A stretch of DNA of 55,029 bases from Chryseobacterium sp. (GCA_003248755.1 QFQW01000015.1:1-55029); one strand, 5' to 3'. Shown: positions 43,043 to 52,110, numbered from the stretch's first letter. Made by a program: numbers and translations. The notes: generated by a model not told the origin, from the letters alone.

Positions 43043-44068
43043 ATGATTAAAAACGACTTATACTTAAAGGCACTTCGCGGAGAAACCGTGGAAAGACCGC
43101 CAGTCTGGATGATGAGACAAGCCGGAAGATACCTGCCGGAATTCATCGCTTTGCGCGACAAATACGATTTTTTCACAAGATGTCAAACGCCGGAATTGGC
43201 TTCGGAAATCACGGTTCAGCCGATTAGAAGATTTCCTTTGGATGCGGCGATTTTGTTCTCCGATATTTTGGTAGTACCGCAAGCAATGGGAATCGATTTC
43301 AAAATGAAAGAATCGGTTGGACCTTGGCTGGAGCAGCCAATTAGAACTGCCCAACAAGTGGACAACGTGATTGTTCCTGATGTAAATGATACTTTGGGTT
43401 ATGTTTTTGATGCGATAGAAATGACCTTGGAAAAACTGGATAACGAGATTCCTTTGATTGGATTTGCAGGTTCGCCTTGGACTATTTTCTGTTATTGTAT
43501 AGAAGGTCGAGGTTCTAAGGATTTCAATATTGCAAAGTCATTTTGTTTTCTACAACCGGAAGCGGCGCACAAATTATTGCAGAAAATCACAGATACGACA
43601 ATTGCTTACCTGAAAAGAAAAGTAGAAAAAGGTGTTTCTGCAGTTCAGGTTTTCGATTCTTGGGGCGGAATGCTTTCGCCAGCGGATTATCAGGAGTTTT
43701 CCTGGCAATATATCAATCAGATTGTTGAAGCGCTTGCTCCATTGACTCACGTTGTGGTTTTTGGAAAAGGCTGCTGGTTTGCTTTGGATGAAATGTCAAA
43801 ATCCAAAGCTTCTGCAGTTGGCGTAGATTGGACAATCACGCCTGAACTAGCGAGACAATTCACGAATAATGCTGTGACTTTGCAAGGTAATTTTGACCCT
43901 TCAAGATTACATTCTTCGCCGGAAACGATTAGAAAAATGGTTCACGAGATGATTAACCGTTTTGGAAAAGATAAATACATCGTCAACCTCGGACACGGGA
44001 TTTTACCTAATATTCCAGTAGAAAATGCTAGAGCTTTCATAAAAGCTGTGGTAGAATGGAAAGCATAA
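43043..44068 (+). CDS. hemE: Uroporphyrinogen decarboxylase
   Basis: 341 residues. The N-terminal signature RPPVWMMRQAGRYLPE and the later GFAGSPWTIFCY, DSWGGMLSP and NLGHGILPN are diagnostic of HemE. It decarboxylates uroporphyrinogen III to coproporphyrinogen III. It follows hemD after 142 bp of family A repeat and is probably still in the operon. Ended by a strong terminator. Confidence 0.97.
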   Translation: MIKNDLYLKALRGETVERPPVWMMRQAGRYLPEFIALRDKYDFFTRCQTPELASEITVQPIRRFPLDAAILFSDILVVPQAMGIDFKMKESVGPWLEQPIRTAQQVDNVIVPDVNDTLGYVFDAIEMTLEKLDNEIPLIGFAGSPWTIFCYCIEGRGSKDFNIAKSFCFLQPEAAHKLLQKITDTTIAYLKRKVEKGVSAVQVFDSWGGMLSPADYQEFSWQYINQIVEALAPLTHVVVFGKGCWFALDEMSKSKASAVGVDWTITPELARQFTNNAVTLQGNFDPSRLHSSPETIRKMVHEMINRFGKDKYIVNLGHGILPNIPVENARAFIKAVVEWKA

Positions 44069-44071
44069 ACG

Positions 44072-44101
44072 AAAAGGAGCAAATTAATTTGCTCCTTTTT
44101 T
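44072..44101. terminator. Bidirectional terminator after hemE
   Basis: AAAAGGAGCAAATT / AATTTGCTCCTTTT, a 28-base perfect palindrome followed by T residues on either strand, between convergent genes. Confidence 0.9.
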
Positions 44102-44402
44102 ATTCTAATTGCCCTGGTGCAGGTTCTTGAGGTTTTAAAGATTCGTTATTCAGGCCGTCTCTCGGAGGCTGTAATCTTTTTCTGGTTTTATCGTCTTCAA
44201 TTTTTTTCCTCTGATTAAGATTGAATGTATCTACTTTTTTATTCAATTCCGTGTTTTGAGTAGAAGTATCCAATCTTTGTTCTGTTGATTTCAGATTCTT
44301 TTCCGCTTTAGACTTCATATTGTCTTTTGGGGGAGTCGTTTGCGCATTCATCAATAATGTTCCAAACATTAGAAATGCTCCCGTTATCATTAACTTTTTC
44401 AT
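44100..44402 (-). CDS. Small secreted hydrophilic protein, unknown
   Basis: 100 residues. A signal peptide (LMITGAFLMFGTLLMNAQ) is followed by a very polar Lys/Thr/Asn-rich chain with SKAEKNLKSTEQRLDTST and DKTRKRLQPPRDG. No family recognised; probably disordered in the periplasm. The stop lies in the shared terminator with hemE. Confidence 0.6.
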   Translation of the reverse strand: MKKLMITGAFLMFGTLLMNAQTTPPKDNMKSKAEKNLKSTEQRLDTSTQNTELNKKVDTFNLNQRKKIEDDKTRKRLQPPRDGLNNESLKPQEPAPGQLE

Positions 44403-44499
44403 AACAATTTATTTAGTGTAGATAATTAGTTTCAAACACTAAACCATATTATGTTAAATTTAAGAAGCTATAAGGTTTTTAAGAAAACTTTAGTATAAT

Positions 44500-44988
44500 T
44501 TATTTATCTAAAACTTTTCTCAATTTTTCTACAAAAACATATGTTGCAGGGCAAATCAAAGTATTTTTGATTGTGAGATTATTAATCTGATAGATTTTCT
44601 TTCGGTCTGTATGAGGATATTCTCTGCAGGCTTTTGGACGAACATCATAGATTGAACAAGTGTTGTCATCATTCAGGAAAAAACAAGGTAAATTTTGAAG
44701 AACTTTATCATTGTCTTCATCTACTCTTAAGAATTTAGATTCGAAATCAGCTTGTTTAATTCTAAGATGTTTCGATATTCTTTCGATGTCTTTTTCTGTG
44801 TAAAGCGGGCCTGTTGTTTTACAGCAATTTGCACAGCCGAGACAATCGATTTCTTCAAAAGTTTCTTCGTGAGTTTCCAAGACCAGATAATCCAGATTCT
44901 TTGGTGGCTTCTTTTTCAGTCCTTCCAAAAATTTTTTGTGGTCTTTCTGTTTTTGTTGTGCTTGCTTTTTATAGAAATCAAGGTCCAT
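44500..44988 (-). CDS. YkgJ-type cysteine cluster protein
   Basis: 162 residues. The metal-binding Cys cluster is CLGCANCC (near residues 50-57), CFFLNDDNTCSIYDVRPKAC and CPATYVF near the end, as in the CxxCxxCC family (YkgJ, formerly Fe-S oxidoreductase). It probably binds zinc or an iron-sulfur cluster; the reaction is unknown. TAATTTTG ends exactly four bases before the ATG, so the transcript should be leaderless. It is divergent from the truncated haemoglobin gene. Confidence 0.85.
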   Translation of the reverse strand: MDLDFYKKQAQQKQKDHKKFLEGLKKKPPKNLDYLVLETHEETFEEIDCLGCANCCKTTGPLYTEKDIERISKHLRIKQADFESKFLRVDEDNDKVLQNLPCFFLNDDNTCSIYDVRPKACREYPHTDRKKIYQINNLTIKNTLICPATYVFVEKLRKVLDK

Positions 44989-44992
44989 TTTG

Positions 44993-45000
44993 CAAAATTA
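44993..45000 (-). promoter_or_regulatory. Promoter -7 element abutting the YkgJ-type gene
   Basis: Minus-strand TAATTTTG followed by CAAA and the ATG at 44988: TAnnTTTG-N4-ATG. Confidence 0.6.
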
Positions 45001-45057
45001 GTGGTTTTCTGAACAAAAACTGACATTAATCTTATTTCAAGCTTATTAAAAAAACGA

Positions 45058-45065
45058 TAAATTTG
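45058..45065 (+). promoter_or_regulatory. Promoter -7 element of the truncated haemoglobin gene
   Basis: TAAATTTG, full TAnnTTTG match, ending 20 bases before the ATG at 45086. Confidence 0.55.
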
Positions 45066-45085
45066 ATAGAACAAAATATCGAATT

Positions 45086-45466
45086 ATGAAAGATATTACA
45101 AGTCGAGAAGATGTAGAATTTCTTGTAAAAGAGTTCTATGACCAAGTCATAAAAGACGACCTCATCGGATTTTTCTTCACAGACATTGCAAAGATTGACC
45201 TCAGCAAACATCTACCTAAAATGCACAATTTCTGGGAAAGTATCCTTTTGGGAAACCCTGTCTATGAAGGACAACCGATGGCAAAACATTTTCCTATCAA
45301 TGATGTTGCAGCAATGGAAGAAAAACATTTTAACCGTTGGCTTCAGGTTTGGGAAAAAACCGTTCATGACAATTTTAAAGGAGAAAATGCTGAAAACGCT
45401 ATTGCCAGAGCTCTAAATATTGCCCGAATTATGTCCCTAAAAATGTCGAATGCAAGAAAATACTAA
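45086..45466 (+). CDS. Group III truncated haemoglobin
   Basis: 126 residues. EFLVKEFYDQVIKDDLIGFFF opens the 2-on-2 globin fold, followed by HLPKMHNFWESILLGNPVYEG and AMEEKHFNRWLQVW, where the His of KHFNRW is the likely proximal haem ligand. The Trp in FW(E/D) and the pattern match group III (P-type). Such proteins bind O2, NO or other ligands; the in vivo role is open. Nearby haem genes are suggestive but on a separate transcript. Confidence 0.88.
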   Translation: MKDITSREDVEFLVKEFYDQVIKDDLIGFFFTDIAKIDLSKHLPKMHNFWESILLGNPVYEGQPMAKHFPINDVAAMEEKHFNRWLQVWEKTVHDNFKGENAENAIARALNIARIMSLKMSNARKY

Positions 45467-45491
45467 TATTTTTAGATTTCCATTCCAATTT

Positions 45492-48400
45492 TTAATTTAC
45501 AGCTGTTAACTCTTTCACATTTCCTGTTCTTTTCAGAAAACCCCAGGTTTGCATTTCGCCTTTTAAAGCATGTTTCAGGCTTCGGAATAATACAATATAC
45601 ATTAGCCATCTATAACCGAATCTCTGCGGAATAATGTATAGCAGATCTGTCCATTTTTCTTTTTGCATTGCAAAGGCAATGAATGCCAAAGAAGCATCCA
45701 CCAAAAGAAATATGAGATAATAAATAAAAATCTTATGTCCGTTTCCTGATAAAATCCCGAAGAACATTATCAAATCTGCCAATGGTGAAAACATAGGTAT
45801 GATATATTGGAATAATAAAATATTCGGCATTGCCCAAAGTCCAAGCCCTTTGTATTTTGGATTTAAAAATGTTTCGCTTTGCTTCCAAAACATCTGCATA
45901 ATTCCATAAGTCCAGCGGAAACGCTGTTTCAGAAACTGAGCAACAGATTCGGGAGCTTCAGTTATTGCAATCGCACGATTTTCATTCGCAATTTTATAAC
46001 CTTTTTTCAAAATCCTGACTGTCAAATCACAATCTTCTGCTAGTGTATCAGAAGAATAACCATTAACTTCATCAATTACAGATCTTTTGAAAGCGCCTAT
46101 AGCTCCGGGAATTACCGTTATTGCATTGATATTTGCATAAGCCAACCGATCAAAATTCTGGCTGGTCGTATATTCTATTGCTTGCCATCTTGTGAGCCAA
46201 TTCACGCGATTCCCCACTTTTACGTTTCCGGCAACAGCAGCAATATTTTCTTCATTTTCCGAATTTATAAATCTCGCAATGAGATATTTTACAGCATTCT
46301 TTTCCAATTTGGTATCTGCATCTATACAAACAACATATTCTGCATCAGTCTGGGAGATTCCGAAATTGAGAGCAGTTGCTTTTCCGCCATTAACTTTTGT
46401 AAGGATTTTCAATTTCTCATTTCCCGAAAATGATTGTCTTACTTTTTCTAAAGTAGAATCTTTGCTGCCATCATCCACAAAAACCACATCATAATCAGGA
46501 TAAGTCTGATGAAGCAGATTCATTAGAGATGAAACAATATTTACTTCTTCATTATAAGCAGGAACAATAATAGATACTTTTGGATAGTTTTCTAATTCAG
46601 GAAAATTCGTCAGATTTTTTTCTTTCCGATGTTCGCGTACTGCCCAATACATCATCAGAATTAATCTAATGATTCCCAATCCTATAAAAATCATAAACAA
46701 TGCGACCAAAAAATGGCTGACCCCATAAATTACTGTCGCCAGAAGCAAATTAAGCTGCATTATATAATAAGCTTTGGTTTTTGGAACAGCCGGCATCAAT
46801 TCGTTTTTACTTTTATGAAGAATGCTGGTAAGATTCGTAAAATGATAACCTTGTTTTTGCAGCATCGGAATAAGAATATTCAAAGCTTTTACAGTCTCTG
46901 CTCTTGTTTCTCCGCCTGCATCATGAAGTAAAATAATATTTCCCCGTTCTTTTTTGATCCCATCTAAAACTCTTGCAACGATCTGATCTGCTTTTACGCC
47001 GGGCTCCCAATCCTCCGGATCAATATTTTCTCCAATATCGAGGTAGTTTTGCTTTCTCGCCAATGCTACAGGAATAATTTCTTCCGGTGTTGTTGGTTCA
47101 GAGTCTGCATTATAAGGCGCACGAAACAAAATAGTACTATGCCCTGTAATACATTCTATCAGCAGTCTTGTAAGCTTCAATTCAAGCAATGCACGTTGTG
47201 GATCTACCTTTGCAATATTTTCGTGCGTAAAAGTATGATTCCCGATCTCGTGCCCCTCACGATAAATCCGTTTTACCAAAGGCAGATTTTTTTCCGCATT
47301 TATTCCTACTAAAAAAAAGGCCGCAGGAACGTGATACTTTGATAAAATATCCAGAATTTGTGGCGTATAAGTTTCATCAGGACCATCATCAAATGTTAAA
47401 ACTAACTCTTTTTGAGGCGCAGCCCCATATTTTTTCACTTCATAAGAGCTCGGGTAAGAAAGATAATTCTCATCGGTAATAATGTTTTCATTCTTATCAA
47501 TTTCCAAAGCAATTTTCCCATCGTGCGGTGTGTTAAGAACATCCAACACTTCTCCGTCTCCAATATAATCGACCATGGTTTGACCTTTTACATTTTCGAG
47601 GTTTTTCATATTGAACGTGCTCAAACCATTCGATGTCAAATCTTTATTATAAAAATGCCAGATACGACTGTCTTCACTGCCTAAACGCCAAAGCGCTGTT
47701 CCCGCCAAAGGATATTCCGAAGAAAATCGCATCGTATTGAAAATGGAAGCCGCATCATTGAAAAAAACAGTATGCGTATTGTTGTTGTTATCGTTGTAAG
47801 AATAATTGAGATTAAAGGTATTATCATCAAAATTAATTGTCGCTCCACTTGCACTGGCTTTTGTAATAGCCTGCATATAGGTAACCGATGTATTTTGATC
47901 TGTATTGCTGCTCCAGTCATAACCATATGCTCCCAAGCCTAAAATAATTTTTTGCGGATTGGTTTTTTCAATCATTTTGTCGGTTTGTTGCTCGATCCAT
48001 TTTTGAGAAGAAATAGGGCCGGAGTCACTGTCAGCAGAATATTCGTCATAAGCCATCAATACAAAATAATCAACATAAGGATTTAATTTCTGGATATTAT
48101 AATCATCATTATCTGTCATCACATCCATTGTAATCAAAAGATTTTTTTTCTTGAAAACGGATGACAAATCTGACATAAAATCGATAAGAGTCTGGTCATT
48201 ATCCAGATTCAGATCTTCAAAATCGATATTAATTCCTTTGAAGTGATATTTCAAACACTGCGCTGCAACTTTATTAATTAACGCCAATCTTTTTTGAGGA
48301 TCATTGAAAACTTTTCCGATTCCTTCGGAATGAAATTCCTGATTAGAATTATTACTCAGAATCGGCATCACAGCAACGCCAGTTCTTTTGATGACCTTAA

Positions 48401-48893
48401 AACCTTCCGGATCCACATTGGTTTTCAAGTCACCAGTTTTGGGATCTATGAAAAACCATTCCGGAAATACCAGATTAAGATTCTTAATGTTTCTGCGCAA
48501 AGACATTAGAGACTGTGGATCCCAGGCAACATAAAATGCAGAACGAATCCCCGCCGGAAACAAGTTCCAGCTTTTACTCTGATTTTTTATACGTTCTGCT
48601 CGGGATTTCGCTACTTTTTCTTCGACTGTATGCATTTTTTTTGCACGAATGAAGTTTCGAAATCCTTTATATTCCTTAGAAATTCTATTTTCTTGGAGAT
48701 ATGGTTTGTTGGCGGTTATTACAGCTTTGTAATCTTCTTGGAAAGGAAGTTTCGGGTTTTTATCCATTTTCATCATCAAAACCAAAGCACAAAAAAGCAG
48801 AAGAATTACAAAAATGATAACTCTGCTGCTCCATTTTACGTTTCTCCAACGTTTTTTATTTTCGGTCTGAAAGATTTGTCTTGATTTTTCCAC
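45492..48893 (-). CDS. GH18-like / NodB deacetylase / GT2 glycosyltransferase fusion protein
   Basis: 1133 residues in order: a membrane anchor (24-41); a GH18-type hydrolase-like domain (about 110-430) with GINIDFED and catalytic-type Glu226; a NodB polysaccharide deacetylase domain (about 490-690) with TFDDGP at 500-505, metal His548/553/557 motif HEIGNHTFTH, RAPYN and LLHDAG; membrane helices (about 708-750); a processive GT2 domain with VDDG (806-809), DAD (858-860), AEDCD (952-956) and QRFRW (990-994); and C-terminal helices. One protein could thus polymerise, deacetylate and trim a beta-linked amino-sugar polymer, joining the roles of PgaC and PgaB. No export partner lies next to it. 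Confidence 0.9.
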   Translation of the reverse strand: MEKSRQIFQTENKKRWRNVKWSSRVIIFVILLLFCALVLMMKMDKNPKLPFQEDYKAVITANKPYLQENRISKEYKGFRNFIRAKKMHTVEEKVAKSRAERIKNQSKSWNLFPAGIRSAFYVAWDPQSLMSLRRNIKNLNLVFPEWFFIDPKTGDLKTNVDPEGFKVIKRTGVAVMPILSNNSNQEFHSEGIGKVFNDPQKRLALINKVAAQCLKYHFKGINIDFEDLNLDNDQTLIDFMSDLSSVFKKKNLLITMDVMTDNDDYNIQKLNPYVDYFVLMAYDEYSADSDSGPISSQKWIEQQTDKMIEKTNPQKIILGLGAYGYDWSSNTDQNTSVTYMQAITKASASGATINFDDNTFNLNYSYNDNNNNTHTVFFNDAASIFNTMRFSSEYPLAGTALWRLGSEDSRIWHFYNKDLTSNGLSTFNMKNLENVKGQTMVDYIGDGEVLDVLNTPHDGKIALEIDKNENIITDENYLSYPSSYEVKKYGAAPQKELVLTFDDGPDETYTPQILDILSKYHVPAAFFLVGINAEKNLPLVKRIYREGHEIGNHTFTHENIAKVDPQRALLELKLTRLLIECITGHSTILFRAPYNADSEPTTPEEIIPVALARKQNYLDIGENIDPEDWEPGVKADQIVARVLDGIKKERGNIILLHDAGGETRAETVKALNILIPMLQKQGYHFTNLTSILHKSKNELMPAVPKTKAYYIMQLNLLLATVIYGVSHFLVALFMIFIGLGIIRLILMMYWAVREHRKEKNLTNFPELENYPKVSIIVPAYNEEVNIVSSLMNLLHQTYPDYDVVFVDDGSKDSTLEKVRQSFSGNEKLKILTKVNGGKATALNFGISQTDAEYVVCIDADTKLEKNAVKYLIARFINSENEENIAAVAGNVKVGNRVNWLTRWQAIEYTTSQNFDRLAYANINAITVIPGAIGAFKRSVIDEVNGYSSDTLAEDCDLTVRILKKGYKIANENRAIAITEAPESVAQFLKQRFRWTYGIMQMFWKQSETFLNPKYKGLGLWAMPNILLFQYIIPMFSPLADLIMFFGILSGNGHKIFIYYLIFLLVDASLAFIAFAMQKEKWTDLLYIIPQRFGYRWLMYIVLFRSLKHALKGEMQTWGFLKRTGNVKELTAVN

Positions 48894-48967
48894 CTTTTAA
48901 ATTTATATACAAAATTTTACAAAATCTGTGAAAAACTATCCAATTTCAACTTAAAAAAAACTTAATT

Positions 48968-49294
48968 TTAATATAGCCAAAGAGAATCTATCCAATCTGT
49001 CAGCATATGAAAAAGAAGACCAATACCGATAATTCTGGGAATCCCTTTAAAAAATAAAAGTAGAAAATAAATGCCAATTGCCCAATAGGTATGTAACGGA
49101 TGAAAATTGATACTGCTGCGATCTGTTGAAAAAATGGGTGTGCTGAGTAAATGGTCTGCATCTACCAACATCGTCGCCAACATTATGAAATAAGCCCTCT
49201 TCCAATCACTTCTGAAAAAAAGAAGTGCAATCACAACCGGAAAGCCGAAGTGCAAAAAGTAATGTATGAAAGGTCTCAGCCAAAAATAATCCAT
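48968..49294 (-). CDS. Small membrane protein (DUF6122-like)
   Basis: 108 residues, three or four membrane helices, with conserved polar spots RPFIHYFLHFGFPV, MLVDADHLLSTPIFS and HPLHTYWAIG, and HMLTDWIDS near the end. The His/Asp pattern in the helices resembles membrane-bound metal-dependent hydrolases. From memory it fits DUF6122; the function is unknown. It overlaps the AlkD-like gene by one base (TGATG). Confidence 0.65.
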   Translation of the reverse strand: MDYFWLRPFIHYFLHFGFPVVIALLFFRSDWKRAYFIMLATMLVDADHLLSTPIFSTDRSSINFHPLHTYWAIGIYFLLLFFKGIPRIIGIGLLFHMLTDWIDSLWLY

Positions 49295-50010
49295 CAGATT
49301 CTTCCTTTCAAATAATCTTGTCGTAATCCTTCATCTAATTTCTCAATAGCATAACGCAAGCAAGTTCTGGGCATTTCCTTGTAATGAAGATTGAGAAAAT
49401 CCAACAATTCTGTTTCGTTCATTTTTCCCATTTCGCGAAGCAGCCAGCCGTTGGCTTTGTGCATCAAATCGTGTGGATGTTTCAGATTTTTAAGCGCAAA
49501 AATCTTAGTTAATTCAAATTGTCCTTTTTTGATATGATACATTGTTCCGACAATCGCCATTCGCATCTCCCACATGTTGTTGGAATCGGACAATTTTTCA
49601 AGGATTTTAGAGCTCTGATTTTCAAAACAATATCTACCCAAAATTTTATAACACGATGTATCCACCAAATCCCAATTATTGATATGCTTTGTATGGTTCA
49701 GGTAAAAATCAACAATTTCTTTTTGCTGGATTTTACCTTTGGCTTTATCGAATTTGTAGACCAGCATCAACAATCCCGTCAAACGATGTTCATGGATTTT
49801 TGAAGACAATAATTCACTGAGTTCTTCGAGAGAAATTTTAAGATAAAATTCCTTCGCAATGCTTCTTTGATCCGGAACTGTTACGCCAATAAATAGATCA
49901 CCTTCGCCATATTCGCCTTTTCCGGTTTTGAAAAAACTGGGGAAGAATTCTGCTTTTTCGGGAATAGATAAGTCTGATAAAGCGTTGGAAATCGTTTTTG
50001 CGAGAGACAT
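49294..50010 (-). CDS. DNA alkylation repair enzyme, AlkD-like
   Basis: 238 residues, all-helical with HEAT-like repeats. GVTVPDQRSIAKEFY, EIVDFYLNHTKHINNWDLVDTSCY and LMHKANGWLLREMGK are the stretches shared by AlkD-type glycosylases; the Trp and Asp of NNWDLVD belong to the DNA-binding and catalytic cleft. AlkD removes positively charged alkyl bases. Its start overlaps the CAT-like stop by one base (TAATG), so the three genes 50639 to 48968 form one coupled operon. Confidence 0.88.
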   Translation of the reverse strand: MSLAKTISNALSDLSIPEKAEFFPSFFKTGKGEYGEGDLFIGVTVPDQRSIAKEFYLKISLEELSELLSSKIHEHRLTGLLMLVYKFDKAKGKIQQKEIVDFYLNHTKHINNWDLVDTSCYKILGRYCFENQSSKILEKLSDSNNMWEMRMAIVGTMYHIKKGQFELTKIFALKNLKHPHDLMHKANGWLLREMGKMNETELLDFLNLHYKEMPRTCLRYAIEKLDEGLRQDYLKGRI

Positions 50011-50639
50011 TAAATTAAGTTTAATTGATTCTGAAATTCTTCCAAATACTTTGCAAGATGAAAACCATCCATCAAACCATGATGCGCTTCGACAGATATC
50101 GGCAACATTTTTCGTCCATTTTTTTCACTGAACTTCCCGAAGACAATTTTGGGGATCGATTCTTTCGGGTCGAAATCTGTTGGATGAAGCAAACCTGTAA
50201 AATAGGTCCAGGGCATTGTAGAATGTCGGATATGATTGGGTGGAAGTTCCTCATTTCTGATTCTTAAGCCTGTTGAATTTTGAACTTCATTGATTTCTTT
50301 CTTTAAATTTCGGTTAAAGATTTTAAAATCATCGGAATATTCGAAGTAAGAGAAGCCAAATGTTCCGTTATCTCTGGCAATTGTAGAACCAACGTGCACG
50401 ACATCGAACGCTACAACTTCATCATTTACAATCCGATAACCAAATTCTTCTATAGCATTAACAGCTTTCATCGATCTATGAAGATAATGAGCGAAAAAAG
50501 ATTCGCTTCTGTCCTTTGCCAATTGATATGTTTCTGTGCAATCGACCTCTGTGACAATTCCAAAATAAGGACTTTTCATTCCGGAAAAAAACTCGAAATG
50601 TTCTTTTCTTTTCCAGTTCTTTATATCAATGACTTTCAT
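50010..50639 (-). CDS. Chloramphenicol acetyltransferase-like protein
   Basis: 209 residues. The CAT active-site motif HHGLMDG is at 186-192 (His pair 186-187, Asp191), with FEFFSGMKSPYFGIVTEVD near the start and FGFSYFEYSDDF. The fold is trimeric CAT. Many chromosomal CAT-like proteins do not act on chloramphenicol, so resistance is not claimed. First gene of the coupled trio with AlkD-like and DUF6122-like proteins. Family B repeat lies upstream in place of a recognisable promoter. Confidence 0.85.
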   Translation of the reverse strand: MKVIDIKNWKRKEHFEFFSGMKSPYFGIVTEVDCTETYQLAKDRSESFFAHYLHRSMKAVNAIEEFGYRIVNDEVVAFDVVHVGSTIARDNGTFGFSYFEYSDDFKIFNRNLKKEINEVQNSTGLRIRNEELPPNHIRHSTMPWTYFTGLLHPTDFDPKESIPKIVFGKFSEKNGRKMLPISVEAHHGLMDGFHLAKYLEEFQNQLNLI

Positions 50640-50675
50640 TATTTAATTTTTAGCTTCTGGTGATAAAGTGGAAAA

Positions 50676-50745
50676 TTTTAACACAAAGCTCTTTAACACT
50701 AACTGTCTAAAGCTCACAAAGGCGCTTTCGCTTATAAAGACTTAT
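50676..50745 (-). repeat. Dispersed intergenic repeat, family B, copy 4
   Basis: Minus strand: CTTTATAAGCGAAAGCGCC, TTTGTGAGCTTTAGAC, and AGCTTTGTGTTAAAA. The first block differs from 32283-32302 at only a couple of positions. It lies between the CAT-like gene and the antiporter gene. Confidence 0.6.
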
Positions 50746-50758
50746 TTGATTCTTCAAA

Positions 50759-52042
50759 TTAATGAGTCTCTTCAAGAGTTTGTTCGATGATTTTTTCTTC
50801 TGTCGCAATTTTCTTTGGATTGGCAACTTTAGCAATCGTCAATCCCTGAACTATAATTGAAAATACAACTACACAATAAGTAATACTAATGATAATCTGA
50901 CTGTACTCATTCACTGGTATGGACAAAGCCAAAGCAATAGAAACACCACCACGGATTCCTCCCCAAACCAGAACTTTCACAGTTTGCGGACTGAATCGAT
51001 ATTTGAAAGCCATAAACTTCGTCGGAACAAAAATCGCAACCCAACGCGCCAAAAGAACAATCAAAATACAAATTCCTCCAGCAACCAGATATTCACTTAA
51101 GTCTTTGATCAACAGCAATTCAAATCCTATAAAAAGGAATAGAACAGCATTCATTATTTCATCAATCAGTTCCCAGAATTTGATGAGATAATCCTGCGTT
51201 TCAGATTTCATTTTGAAGCTCTCACTGAAATTGCCCATAAATAATCCCGCCGCAACCATCGCCAAAGGTGCGGAAATATGCATCTCGTGAGCAATCAGAT
51301 AACCGCCCATAACCACTGATAATGTGATCAATACCGAAATAATATAATCATCAACCATCCTCATTGCTCTTGATGCTGACAATCCGAGAAGAACACCCAA
51401 AAGCAATCCTCCACCAGCTTCTCTCAATAATAAAAGTCCTATGTTTTCTACATTTAAATCAATTTCTTTTCCAATTGCTAACTGTAAAAGAACTGTGAAA
51501 ACAACAACCGCCATCCCGTCATTAAACAAAGATTCTCCAGCAACCTTGGTTTCCAAAGATTTTGAAACATTCGCCTGCTTCAAAATACTGAGAACCGCAA
51601 CGGGATCGGTCGGGGAAATCAAAGCTCCGAAAACAAGACAATATATCAACGGCATCTGAATACCAACCAAAGGTAAAAGATAATACACACCAAATCCAAC
51701 AGCAAAAGTTGAGATAATAACACCAACGGTTGAAAATATCACAACCGGACCAAATTGTTCCTTCAAATCCTTAATATTAATATGAATTCCTCCTGCAAAA
51801 AGTAAGAAATTCAGCATCGCTCCCATCAGAACTTCTGTAAAATCGAAACTATGAACGAGTTTTGTTAAATGACTTGTCGTCTTTGGTAAAAAGTTATCTC
51901 CAGAAGCAACCAAAGTTACAGAAACAATGATTGCAATCACCATTATCCCGATTGTGCTCGGTAATTTGAGAATTCTGTAATTGATATATGCGAATAGAGA
52001 TGCTAAAACGATTAAGACTGAAAATGAGTAATATAACTCCAT
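50759..52042 (-). CDS. Sodium/proton antiporter, CPA1 (NhaP) type
   Basis: 427 residues, about 12 membrane helices. GALISPTDPVAVLSILK and ESLFNDGMAVVVFTVLL with the ion-binding Asn-Asp pair are CPA1 motifs, as are GFELLLIKDL and VWGGIRGGVSIALALS. It exchanges Na+ or K+ for H+ at the cytoplasmic membrane. A short polar tail follows the last helix; no regulatory TrkA-C domain. Single-gene unit. Confidence 0.93.
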   Translation of the reverse strand: MELYYSFSVLIVLASLFAYINYRILKLPSTIGIMVIAIIVSVTLVASGDNFLPKTTSHLTKLVHSFDFTEVLMGAMLNFLLFAGGIHINIKDLKEQFGPVVIFSTVGVIISTFAVGFGVYYLLPLVGIQMPLIYCLVFGALISPTDPVAVLSILKQANVSKSLETKVAGESLFNDGMAVVVFTVLLQLAIGKEIDLNVENIGLLLLREAGGGLLLGVLLGLSASRAMRMVDDYIISVLITLSVVMGGYLIAHEMHISAPLAMVAAGLFMGNFSESFKMKSETQDYLIKFWELIDEIMNAVLFLFIGFELLLIKDLSEYLVAGGICILIVLLARWVAIFVPTKFMAFKYRFSPQTVKVLVWGGIRGGVSIALALSIPVNEYSQIIISITYCVVVFSIIVQGLTIAKVANPKKIATEEKIIEQTLEETH

Positions 52043-52110
52043 TATTTTTATTTTATGTCGATAGTTGATATTCTACAACCGATTCAACTTATTAAAATTA
52101 TTTTTCATTT

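Noticed and set aside
50010..50639. Calling the CAT-like gene a chloramphenicol resistance determinant
   Set aside because: The active-site motif is present, but chromosomal CAT-like proteins often have other substrates and the operon context does not suggest a resistance cassette.
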